Below, piece by piece: positions 16,671 through 23,910 of a stretch of DNA of 64,000 nucleotides. The position numbers and the translations under genes were made by a program. The first letter of the stretch is position 1. Each line of letters opens with the position of its first letter. The notes under the pieces are model-generated. The model worked only from the letters and a program-made list of their open reading frames with translations, was not told where the DNA came from and did not search any database. The DNA is from Parapontixanthobacter sp963736595 (GTDB lineage: Bacteria > Pseudomonadota > Alphaproteobacteria > Sphingomonadales > Sphingomonadaceae): positions 1 through 64,000 of the forward strand of contig CAVTPG010000011.1 in assembly GCA_963736595.1 (NCBI GenBank), read 5' to 3'.

Positions 16671-17784
16671 GGGGCGCCACCACTGCGGCAGCCGCCGCTG
16701 CGCTCATACCGGCGCTCGTGTCCTTCACGGCACCATCTTCGGTGACGATCAGAACGATAGGCTTCGGATTCGTGGAAGATGGCTCAGCCATCGTTACAAG
16801 GAAGCGCTTGGGGTCATCCAGCACATCTTCCTTGTAGTAATTCGCAGCTTGCCGATGTGGCGGTTGAACGTCTTTGTCATCGGCTGAATCCTTGAATGGG
16901 ACCGGCTTGCTGGCCGATACGACGAAGCCCGAAGCTTCCCCAGCTTCTTCGCAGAGCCATTTGACCTGATCGCTCGGCTTGGTCTTGTCGGCGCCCTTCT
17001 CTGGACCGATGGATTTATATGAGCAGTGATGCGGAAGGTGGTAAACGTTCCAGTGGAGCCTGTCGTCGTTGTTCCGCGCTCTGGTGATGTCGACAATTTC
17101 GTTCAGGCTATCATAAGGCATATCGCCAGTTATCAGCACGTCGGTATGGTAGCCGCCTTCCTCGAAGCGAGCTTGCACCATGATGGAATCGCCATTGCGA
17201 TCGATCAACTCGTTCTGATCGGTGCGGGTCGCGTGAGGAGAATGAACGAAAAACTCGACCGCGTCGTCCTCTAGGGAGAACTCGGGCACCAGCTGGCCGG
17301 CATCGACGAAACACTCCCTGCGCTGCTCCACAGTCAGGCCATTGTCCTTAAGCCAGGCGCGCAAGCGCTCGGGTCTCGAGAAAACCTTGATGCCCTTGCC
17401 CTGCTTCAAGCGGTGGCGTGCCTCCTGCCGGATGACGTAGGCATCATCGCTCAAACAGTCTTCCACGATCGCCGCTGCCGGAACCCACAACATATCCATC
17501 TTGAAGCGATCATCACTCTGATACTTCGCAGCGTATTCGAACCAGAAAAAGTCCGATGCCCCGCCGCAGTGGTCCTTGTCGAGATGGGTGAAGGCCACCA
17601 CGGCATAGTCGGATACATCCGCCTGGTTCATATCCTCACGAAGCAGTTTGGGCAGGTCGCAGCGCTTATCGCCGTCATCCTGGGAATCTACGCTCGCATA
17701 ATCGAAGAGCATGCGCCGACCATCACGAAGTTCAGCCAACGTCGTATCTGCGTTGCCAAGAGGGAAAAAGGTCAATTGCGTCAT
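16657..17784 (-). CDS. Metallo-beta-lactamase-fold protein of the ubiquitin-like locus
   Basis: The product is 375 aa with no signal peptide. Metal-binding motifs of the MBL fold are present: FTHLDKDHCGG (His67, Asp71, His72), LITGDMP (Asp221) and LPHHCSYKS (His252/253), close to the ComEC-type MBL pattern. The last 25 residues (from about 351) form a low-complexity tail rich in Ala, ending VVAPRAGR. It is the first gene of the operon, 145 bases from the divergent WYL regulator, and overlaps the E2-E1-JAB gene. Possible roles are nuclease or nucleotide hydrolase, or the substrate or modifier that the E1 handles; the sequence does not decide. Confidence 0.88.
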   Translation of the reverse strand: MTQLTFFPLGNADTTLAELRDGRRMLFDYASVDSQDDGDKRCDLPKLLREDMNQADVSDYAVVAFTHLDKDHCGGASDFFWFEYAAKYQSDDRFKMDMLWVPAAAIVEDCLSDDAYVIRQEARHRLKQGKGIKVFSRPERLRAWLKDNGLTVEQRRECFVDAGQLVPEFSLEDDAVEFFVHSPHATRTDQNELIDRNGDSIMVQARFEEGGYHTDVLITGDMPYDSLNEIVDITRARNNDDRLHWNVYHLPHHCSYKSIGPEKGADKTKPSDQVKWLCEEAGEASGFVVSASKPVPFKDSADDKDVQPPHRQAANYYKEDVLDDPKRFLVTMAEPSSTNPKPIVLIVTEDGAVKDTSAGMSAAAAAAVVAPRAGR

Positions 17785-17872
17785 GCGGTTTCTCGTGCGC
17801 TAGGGTGGTAATATTATCCGGCAGCTTCGCGGGCAGAGGTTGACGCTGCCTGCAAAATAGGCGAATCGAAAA

Positions 17873-17925
17873 GGGTAAGGCAACTATATGGGTATTGTTT
17901 TGATACCCGTCAAGGAACGATACCC
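17873..17925. promoter_or_regulatory. Nested, co-centred double palindrome; probable operator of the WYL regulator
   Basis: Four half-sites are arranged symmetrically about base 17899: GGGTAA at 17873 and ATACCC at 17920 (outer pair), GGGTAT at 17890 and ATACCC at 17903 (inner pair). Each outer site begins 17 bases from its inner neighbour. The inner pair is a perfect 6-bp inverted repeat with a 7-base spacer. The array ends 3 bases before the regulator's start codon, so binding would block that gene and probably the divergent MBL operon. This suits two dimers of a CapW/BrxR-like repressor. Confidence 0.75.
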
Positions 17926-17928
17926 TTC

Positions 17929-18825
17929 ATGGCGGAAAATTCGCGACCTTCTTTCATTCAGCGCAGACGATTGGAATTCATCGAGTGGAAATTGATGTGG
18001 GAACAACGTCTTAACCGAGGCGACATTGAGGAGAAGTTCCAGCTGTCGACGCCGCAAGCCTCCAGCGACATAAAGCTTTATCGAGACGAAGCAGGCAGCA
18101 ATTTTAATTATAACAGCACCGCTAAGTCGTATGTGCCCAGCAAATCTTTCAAACCGCAGTTTCTGAGCGTGTCCGCAGACAGGTTGCTTTTGCAATTGAG
18201 AGCATACCTCATCGGAGCGCTGGCGGAGGAGGACTTGTGGTTTCGCAAGATTCCGCCCGTTGGGATGGTGCCTGATATAGTGCGGGCGATCGATCCGAAG
18301 TCGCTCGGCCTCATCCTCTCAGCGATAAGGGACAAGCGGGAGATCGAAATCGAATATCAATCCCTCACCAAACGTGCTTGGCGCCACATCGCCCCGCACG
18401 CTCTCGCTTTCGATGGACACCGTTGGCATGTTCGCGCCTGGTCGCCAGACCGCAAGAGCTTCCGCGATTTTGTGCTAAGCCGGATGAGCGACATTCGCGA
18501 AGCAGGGCCTGCATCGTTCGATGCCAGCAAGGATTACGAATGGCACCGTGTGATCACATTACGGCTGAAGCCCCATCCGGGGCTGAACGAGGAGCAGTCG
18601 AAGGCCATCCAGTGCGATTACGGAATGAAGGACGGCATTTGCGAGGTCGAGGTGAGGTTGTCGATGGCTTACTACTTCATCAAACGCATGAATCTCGACC
18701 TTCCAGACATTCCCCCTGAACGCGCTCACATTCGATTGGAGAACATGCTAGAAGTCGAAGAAGCCATTGCTAAAGCGAAGGAAGTAACTTTGCTGAAAGC
18801 GGGTGTCCGAGATGGCGGCGCATAG
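17929..18825 (+). CDS. WYL-domain transcriptional regulator, CapW/BrxR-like
   Basis: The product is 298 aa. It has an N-terminal winged-helix part (RRRLEFIEWKLMWEQRLNRG, then DIEEKFQLSTPQASSDIKLY), a linker, a central WYL domain (~130-200: EIEIEYQSLTKRAWRHIAPH, HRWHVRAWSPDRKSFRDF), and a C-terminal WCX extension (ITLRLKPHPG onward). This wHTH-WYL-WCX order is that of CapW and BrxR, which repress CBASS, BREX and other phage-defence operons and are released by an unknown signal. It is divergent from the MBL/E2-E1-JAB/patatin operon. The nested operator directly before its start suggests autorepression as well. Confidence 0.9.
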   Translation: MAENSRPSFIQRRRLEFIEWKLMWEQRLNRGDIEEKFQLSTPQASSDIKLYRDEAGSNFNYNSTAKSYVPSKSFKPQFLSVSADRLLLQLRAYLIGALAEEDLWFRKIPPVGMVPDIVRAIDPKSLGLILSAIRDKREIEIEYQSLTKRAWRHIAPHALAFDGHRWHVRAWSPDRKSFRDFVLSRMSDIREAGPASFDASKDYEWHRVITLRLKPHPGLNEEQSKAIQCDYGMKDGICEVEVRLSMAYYFIKRMNLDLPDIPPERAHIRLENMLEVEEAIAKAKEVTLLKAGVRDGGA

Positions 18826-18894
18826 TTGCAATCAGGCCCTAGGATGAGCGAATGGCAGCTTTCAGGAAAAGATGCCGACCACTCAAACGACCGG

Positions 18895-18914
18895 GATTGG
18901 GGCGCAAAGCAGCC
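18895..18914. repeat. Intergenic repeat copy F (partial)
   Basis: ATTGGGGCGCAAAGCAG, followed by CCT, shares 17 bases with the copy at 23754-23775. It lies downstream of the WYL regulator with no insertion in it. Confidence 0.4.
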
Positions 18915-19016
18915 TTGAGCCCATGAAAGAGCTTACGTTTTATTGATTAGACTTATGAAGGGGCCAAGGCTGTTTAACCTCGACCCCTTCTTCCTGGTCC
19001 TCAGGAATCTTCGTTA

Positions 19017-19038
19017 CTAAGACTTAAATACGTCTTAG
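19017..19038 (-). terminator. Hairpin after the trimeric autotransporter gene
   Basis: CTAAGAC, eight bases, GTCTTAG forms a perfect 7-bp stem 13 bases after the stop codon of the minus-strand adhesin gene. There is no clear T-run, so it may need a factor or act only as a 3' stabiliser. Confidence 0.4.
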
Positions 19039-19050
19039 CGGATTTACGCG

Positions 19051-21240
19051 CTACCAAGATGCTTGGAAGCCTGCCCGGGCGCCAATTTCTCCGGAGTCCA
19101 GCCCAACGCCGACACCGCCGTTCAAAACCGTGCTGTCATTAATCCGAAAGGCTACTGATGCCGACCCGGCTACACGTTCGTTATAGTAACCGAACCCGCC
19201 AGATATCCCCATGCTCTTTCCTGGCATGATAACTGGCGATTCCATTGCAAGAGCTAGTGCAACACCTTCGTTCGCCTTGCGGACCTGCTCGCTGTTCTCA
19301 GCCGAAAGGTCGAACAGGGCATTTTGACCATCCTGCAAGTCGATCAACGCCAGTGAGTTGCCAGCGATGGCAACACTATTGGCTTGCACATCATCGAACT
19401 TTGCTAGGCTACCAAGGCCAGATGAAGGAGCAACACCTAAAGTGCCATTGACATCGGCTGTCACGACAGAAATAGGCCCGCTTTGGGACGCAGCACTCGC
19501 GTCTAATGATGCGATGACTACCTGCCCACTATTGGTAGCGGTCGCTCCGTTACCGATAGCCACTGAGTTAGTCCCGGATGCAACTGCCTGGTTACCCAAT
19601 GCAATTGAGCCATCGCCGCTGGCCGAGGCTGCTTCACCCAAAGATACGGCTCGCACGCCTGATGCCACAGCCAAATGGCCGATAGCGGTTGCCCGCTCAG
19701 CTGTTGCATTGGCGCGCCAGCCATAAGCGGTTGCACCTGGACCAACTGCGGAAGCTTGTCCGCCAACTACCGTGGTTGAAGGGCCGCTGGCAATAGTTGC
19801 CACACCGCCGTCTCCATCCCGATTGCCACCGATGGCAATGGAATCACCGCCGGTAGCTTGGGCAAGATTACCGATGGCGATGGCATTGCTGCCCGATGCT
19901 ACAGAATCTTCACCACCAGCAAAACTTTGATTGCCCGAGGCTGTCGATTGATGGCCGACGGCCGTTGCCATTGCGCCGATAGCGCGTGCCTGCCAACCAA
20001 GCGCGGTTGCACCTGGCGTATTGGCAATGCTTTCGCCGCCGAAAGCACTGGTGGAGTTGCCATTTGCAACAGCGGTATCACCGACCGCCAACGCGTCGAT
20101 ACCATTCGCAATCGACTCATTGCCGATAGCCGTAGCATTGTCGCTCTGAGCATCGGCATTTTCACCAACTGCAAGCGAACGAGCACCTGTTGCCGTGGCA
20201 AGATGGCCCAGCGCCGTCGATCGCTCACCATCCGCTGCCGAACGCCAACCATAGGCAGTCGCTCCGGGACCGTTGGCTAACGCTTGACCGCCCACGACAG
20301 TTGTCGAAGGGCCATTAGCAGTAGTCGAGATGATGTTGTTATCAGGATCGGCATCTTCATTGACATCAGCAACTCCGTTTCCGTTGGCATCCACAAAGTC
20401 ACGATTACCGCCGATGGCAATGGCATCGCCGCCATTAGCCGAAGCCAGCATACCTAGCGCAATGGACCCGTCCCCATCAGCATTGGACATTCCGCCGACA
20501 CTGACTGCACCTATACCTGATGTCGTAACCCGGTCACCAATGGCGATGTTGCCCATGTCATTAGCAGTTGCCGCTTCGCCGATTGCGACCGAGCGTGTTC
20601 CCTCTGCATTGGCAAGATGGCCGACCGCAGTTGCACGCTCTCCGGTCGCAAATGCGCGCCAGCCGAATGCAGAGGCGGCCGTGTTGTTGGCGATAGATTC
20701 TCCGCCAATCGCTGTTGTGGAAGTTCCGTCGGCCAGAGCTGTGTCCCCTACCGCTAAGGCATCAGCGCCATTGGCGATGGATTCGTTACCGATGGCGGTG
20801 GCATTATTGTTTTGCGCGTCGGCGTTTTCCCCGACTGCGATCGAACGCACGCCAGTTGCCGTTGCAAGGTGACCAAGCGCTGTCGAACGTTCGCCATCGG
20901 CCACTGCACGCCACCCAAAAGCCGATGCTCCTGGACCCGACGCAAGGCTTTCACCACCAACGGCAGTTGTCGATGGGCCGGATGCGGTAGCAGGAGCAGT
21001 TCCGACATCATCGCTGCCGATAGCTACAGCATCCGTGCCATTGGCTGTCGCGCCGGTGCCGACTGCGGTTGCGCCGTTTCCTGTTGCACTGGAATCTGTA
21101 CCGCATTCTGTAGCGTTTGTAGCAGTCGCTAAATCATTACATTCAGGCGTAGCGTCAGCCAAAGCCGGGCTAGATAAGGCAAACAGTGCCGTGCCGGCCA
21201 ATAATGCCGCAGCGCCTCTTTTTGTAGTGATGTGGATCAT
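19051..21240 (-). CDS. Trimeric autotransporter adhesin (YadA-like)
   Basis: The product is 729 aa. A signal peptide is cleaved near ALADA (about 28). The head (~50-600) is built from dozens of 14-16-residue YadA head repeats with SxAIG/AxAxG patterns such as NATAIGNESIANG and RSIAVGENADA. A short neck and coiled stalk precede the YadA membrane anchor (~650-729: SEQVRKANEGVALALAM, GFGYYNERVAGSASVAF, ending GARAGFQASW). Residues ~85-183 and ~308-405 are near-identical, an internal duplication. An insert at ~280-300 (VDANGNGVADVNEDADPDN) resembles a calcium-binding loop. AGAGGAA precedes the ATG. Surface adhesion or autoaggregation is the expected role. Confidence 0.93.
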   Translation of the reverse strand: MIHITTKRGAAALLAGTALFALSSPALADATPECNDLATATNATECGTDSSATGNGATAVGTGATANGTDAVAIGSDDVGTAPATASGPSTTAVGGESLASGPGASAFGWRAVADGERSTALGHLATATGVRSIAVGENADAQNNNATAIGNESIANGADALAVGDTALADGTSTTAIGGESIANNTAASAFGWRAFATGERATAVGHLANAEGTRSVAIGEAATANDMGNIAIGDRVTTSGIGAVSVGGMSNADGDGSIALGMLASANGGDAIAIGGNRDFVDANGNGVADVNEDADPDNNIISTTANGPSTTVVGGQALANGPGATAYGWRSAADGERSTALGHLATATGARSLAVGENADAQSDNATAIGNESIANGIDALAVGDTAVANGNSTSAFGGESIANTPGATALGWQARAIGAMATAVGHQSTASGNQSFAGGEDSVASGSNAIAIGNLAQATGGDSIAIGGNRDGDGGVATIASGPSTTVVGGQASAVGPGATAYGWRANATAERATAIGHLAVASGVRAVSLGEAASASGDGSIALGNQAVASGTNSVAIGNGATATNSGQVVIASLDASAASQSGPISVVTADVNGTLGVAPSSGLGSLAKFDDVQANSVAIAGNSLALIDLQDGQNALFDLSAENSEQVRKANEGVALALAMESPVIMPGKSMGISGGFGYYNERVAGSASVAFRINDSTVLNGGVGVGLDSGEIGARAGFQASW

Positions 21241-21301
21241 ATTACATTCCTCTTTCCGTTAGGACCAGAAAGCCGATCGCCGCAGGGTTTTCATTCCGCA
21301 A

Positions 21302-21321
21302 ATGGCTTTGTAATAAGCCAT
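21302..21321. promoter_or_regulatory. Perfect dyad in the leader of the adhesin gene
   Basis: ATGGCTT, six bases, AAGCCAT is a perfect 7-bp inverted repeat 62 bases upstream of the adhesin start. It could be an operator or a leader hairpin. The rest of the 230-base spacer to the anti-sigma gene holds another GC-rich potential hairpin (GCCCCG and CGGGGC on the minus strand) but no gene. Confidence 0.35.
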
Positions 21322-21470
21322 AAATGGGCGCCCCTGAGGGTCCGGGCTGCCCCGCTTTTGAAGTGAGGCAAACGAAGTTACGGGGCAAACGCCGTGGCAG
21401 ATGCACTTTTGGTAAATATAATGTTAATCAGTTTCCGACAGCTTCAATGCGAGCGGTAGCGCAGATCGAA

Positions 21471-22199
21471 TTACACCGAGTCGAGCGCGCCGACGAGAAG
21501 GATTGGCGGAGTTGGTGCTTCGTGTGGCAATCCTGTTGCCTCTTCGAAAGTTACAGCCAAAGACGCCCCTTGGGTCAGTAAAGCTGCTTCACGCTCTGAC
21601 AAATCGCGCGCAAACTGTCCGGTTTCGGGAATGCTTCCCAAAGAAACAGGGACGCCGTCAGCCGGTATCACCCAAAGTTCTGGGCTGAAGCCAGCTTCTG
21701 CATCCAGGCCCGCGACGTTTAGGGAAAGGTTATTCTTACCAAGGTCCACCACGCCAACAAGTTTGCGACTGGTTTCTTCGTCAATAAGCTGTGCGATCAG
21801 GCGTTCGCCAGTGACTTCTGGTGATGTTGGACGAGGAACCGGAACCGTCTCGGGTGTAGATACAAATAGGATGAGAGCGCCGATAGCAGCGGCCACACCT
21901 GCAAGCGCGGTTGTGATACTCCAAGGAGCTGGACCGCGTCTGTCTGCGATCTGTGCTGGCTCGCTATCACGATCCTGCGCACCATCGAGCCTTGCTTCGA
22001 TCGCTCGCCAAGTCGAAACCGACGGTTCGTAAGCGGGCACGGTTTCCGCTATCACGCCAAATTGTCTATTCCACCATTCGACTGCTTGGGCAAAATCCAG
22101 ATTGCTTAGGATTGCACGTTTGGCTTCGGCAAGTTCGTCGCCTTCCAGCACGCCGAGCGCGTATTCGCCGGCGCGAATATGCAATTCATTATTGTCCAT
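21471..22199 (-). CDS. Anti-sigma factor, RskA/anti-sigma-K family
   Basis: The product is 242 aa. A cytoplasmic N-terminal zinc-less anti-sigma domain (HIRAGEYALGVLEGDELAEA, a typical RskA start) is followed by one membrane segment (~ALAGVAAAIGALILFV) and a periplasmic RskA domain with LWVIPADGVPVSLGSIPETG. It holds the adjacent ECF sigma factor at the membrane until a signal triggers its release, usually by proteolysis. I start it at the ATG at 22199, ten bases after the sigma stop; the frame is open to a GTG overlapping that stop. Confidence 0.9.
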   Translation of the reverse strand: MDNNELHIRAGEYALGVLEGDELAEAKRAILSNLDFAQAVEWWNRQFGVIAETVPAYEPSVSTWRAIEARLDGAQDRDSEPAQIADRRGPAPWSITTALAGVAAAIGALILFVSTPETVPVPRPTSPEVTGERLIAQLIDEETSRKLVGVVDLGKNNLSLNVAGLDAEAGFSPELWVIPADGVPVSLGSIPETGQFARDLSEREAALLTQGASLAVTFEEATGLPHEAPTPPILLVGALDSV

Positions 22200-22209
22200 G
22201 AAAGGATCG

Positions 22210-22761
22210 TCAACCACTTAGACATCCTTTCAGAGTGGCAAGACCGCGCCGGATCCAGCTCTTCATGGTACCAAGTGGTACTCTGACTCGCAGCGCCAAT
22301 TCGCTGTGTGTCAAACCATCGAAGAACGCTGCCTTAATCGACGTGCGCTGGTCGACGCTGAGTGTATCGAGGCATTTTTGCAATGCTTCGTTTTCTTCAA
22401 TCGCACACAGCCACTGATCCGCAGGTGTTGCCTCGAGATCCTCCACTGCGGGCAGTTCGTCGCCAGCTAACTCTCTGCCGTTGCCGACTCGCCGCTTCTC
22501 ATCGATGGCAGCATTGCGTGCGATTGTGCAAAGCCACGCGATAGCAGTTCCTTTGGTGGGATCGAATTTGCCAGCCCTGCGCCAAATTTTGACGTAGACA
22601 TCCTGGAGAACATCTTCGGCACGCTCCCGATCGCGCACGATCCTGATAATCGTGCCGAAAAGCTTCGCCGAAGTCATATGATAGACAAGAGCCAGTGCCT
22701 GTCGATCACCCCCTGCAATCCCTAACATCGCGGCCTTAAGCTGTTCCCGCCGTTCGTCCAT
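22210..22761 (-). CDS. ECF RNA polymerase sigma factor, SigK-like
   Basis: The product is 183 aa with the two ECF domains. Region 2 has LYHMTSAKLFGTIIRIVRDR-like sequence and EDVLQDVYVKIWRRAGKFDP, TAIAWLCTIARNAAIDEKRR; region 4 has LDTLSVDQRTSIKAAFFDGL and the helix-turn-helix ELALRVRVPLGTMKSWIRRG. I chose the ATG at 22761, which has GGGAGA five bases upstream, over one eight codons earlier. It sits directly before its anti-sigma factor. The adhesin and PEP-CTERM genes on either side are plausible members of its regulon, but no shared promoter motif was identified. Confidence 0.92.
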   Translation of the reverse strand: MDERREQLKAAMLGIAGGDRQALALVYHMTSAKLFGTIIRIVRDRERAEDVLQDVYVKIWRRAGKFDPTKGTAIAWLCTIARNAAIDEKRRVGNGRELAGDELPAVEDLEATPADQWLCAIEENEALQKCLDTLSVDQRTSIKAAFFDGLTHSELALRVRVPLGTMKSWIRRGLATLKGCLSG

Positions 22762-22882
22762 TATGTCTCCCGATTTGGATGGCATAGGCGCACGTAAATT
22801 TTATTCAAGCCAAAGGCCTAAAAGTGGGACGGCAGCTCACTTAATGGAGGAGGAAGCGAGCTGCCTAACCACGAGTGTTTGA

Positions 22883-23431
22883 TCAGGAGTATGCAAGCCG
22901 CATCGTTTTCACGCGCGATGGCTTGCGCATGGCTGCTCCGATACCAAAGAAGCCAAGAATCATCATGGCCCAAGTCGCCGGTTCGGGCACTGCAGCGTTT
23001 ACTTCAACCAGCGAGACTTTTGCATCCACAAAAGCGCTGGCAAACGGGCTAATCGTATTGACGCGATACTGGCTTCCTTGTTGAAGAAAGAGGTTCGCAG
23101 TCGTTCCGGCTGCATTGCGGAAACCAATTCCCTGACCGCGCACGAAGAACGGTGTGGTGTAGAAAAAGTTATCGGCTCCGAATATGCCTGGCACCAATCC
23201 GGTAATTGCCGAACCGTTTAGCAGGCCGGAAATGTCAGTTATTTTGAAGGCTTCCCGGTCATTTACCAGCTCGGGCGTGTCAGAAACGGTAAACGTGCCG
23301 CTGCCAGAAATCGGACCACCAATCAGCGCTTTTGTGGTCGAGAACTCGAACAAGTATTCCGCTGCTGCAGCGGGGCTGGTAAATGCGAGCGTGGACGCTG
23401 CGGCGGCGACGGATAATGATAAAAGTTTCAT
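22883..23431 (-). CDS. PEPxxWA-CTERM sorting-domain protein
   Basis: The product is 182 aa. A signal peptide (MKLLSLSVAAAASTLAFTSP, cut near AAAAE) is followed by a beta-rich domain and a C-terminal sorting signal: VPEPATWAMMILGFFGIGAA, then basic residues. This is the PEPxxWA-CTERM variant found in sphingomonads; such proteins are exported and processed by an exosortase and are linked to envelope or exopolysaccharide. The ATG at 23431 has AGGA upstream; the frame extends to a TTG at 23458. It lies on the same strand upstream of the sigma/anti-sigma genes. Confidence 0.9.
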   Translation of the reverse strand: MKLLSLSVAAAASTLAFTSPAAAAEYLFEFSTTKALIGGPISGSGTFTVSDTPELVNDREAFKITDISGLLNGSAITGLVPGIFGADNFFYTTPFFVRGQGIGFRNAAGTTANLFLQQGSQYRVNTISPFASAFVDAKVSLVEVNAAVPEPATWAMMILGFFGIGAAMRKPSRVKTMRLAYS

Positions 23432-23753
23432 AAATTGTCCTAGCAAAGATTTAGCCAAGAACCCTTCATTCGGCGCGCAAGAGGATCGGTGCTCTACCTT
23501 AATTCAGAAGTGGTTCCGGATGCCTTTCCAAACGAAAGACACTCAAAGCTACGTCGATAAACGGGATGTGGATGCAGGTGCGAAGTTTTAATAGCAAAAA
23601 TCTGCAAGCAAATTGTATATTTTTCGCTGTAATCGGCTGCTACAAAAGTCGATGCGAACCTGTTTGCAGGCCTGATGCCGTTTTCTCAAACTAAGTAATA
23701 AGCCGCAAATTAACGTCCGCTTCCAGGGTCTAACATTTGCCATCTTTACTGCC

Positions 23754-23775
23754 GACATTGGGGCGCAAAGCAGAC
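23754..23775. repeat. Intergenic repeat copy E
   Basis: GACATTGGGGCGCAAAGCAG, followed by AC, carries the ATTGGG and AAAGCAGAC blocks of the dispersed unit in the orientation of its reverse complement. There is no insertion in it. Confidence 0.5.
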
Positions 23776-23789
23776 ACTCGTACTTACCG

Positions 23790-23817
23790 AAAGTAGCGGG
23801 ACAAATCCCGCTACTTT
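23790..23817 (-). terminator. Strong hairpin, probable terminator of the terminase cassette
   Basis: AAAGTAGCGGG, six bases (ACAAAT), CCCGCTACTTT is a perfect 11-bp stem, followed by short U tracts on both strands. It lies 94 bases after the terminase stop and may work in both directions. Confidence 0.65.
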
Positions 23818-23910
23818 TAGGTATCCAGCCTGGAATGAGCCGCACTAGCGAGTTGTCACTGGAGCAGATTATCTTATGCTTATTGCTTGGCATTGGCGTG
23901 AGTAACGAGC

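Larger units (their letters stand above)
23459..23910. other. Non-coding stretch between the PEP-CTERM gene and the terminase gene
   Basis: About 450 bases without a supported gene. It holds a copy of the dispersed repeat (23754-23775) and a strong hairpin (23790-23817). It probably contains the PEP-CTERM promoter at its left end and the 3' end of the terminase transcript at its right. Confidence 0.6.

Noticed and set aside
13225..18825. Calling the locus a standard type II CBASS
   Set aside because: No CD-NTase gene is present and E2-E1 and JAB are fused in one protein; MBL takes the first position.
19051..21240. CRISPR-like or tandem DNA repeat array
   Set aside because: The repetition is the protein repeat of the YadA head in one continuous frame; no constant repeat-spacer structure.
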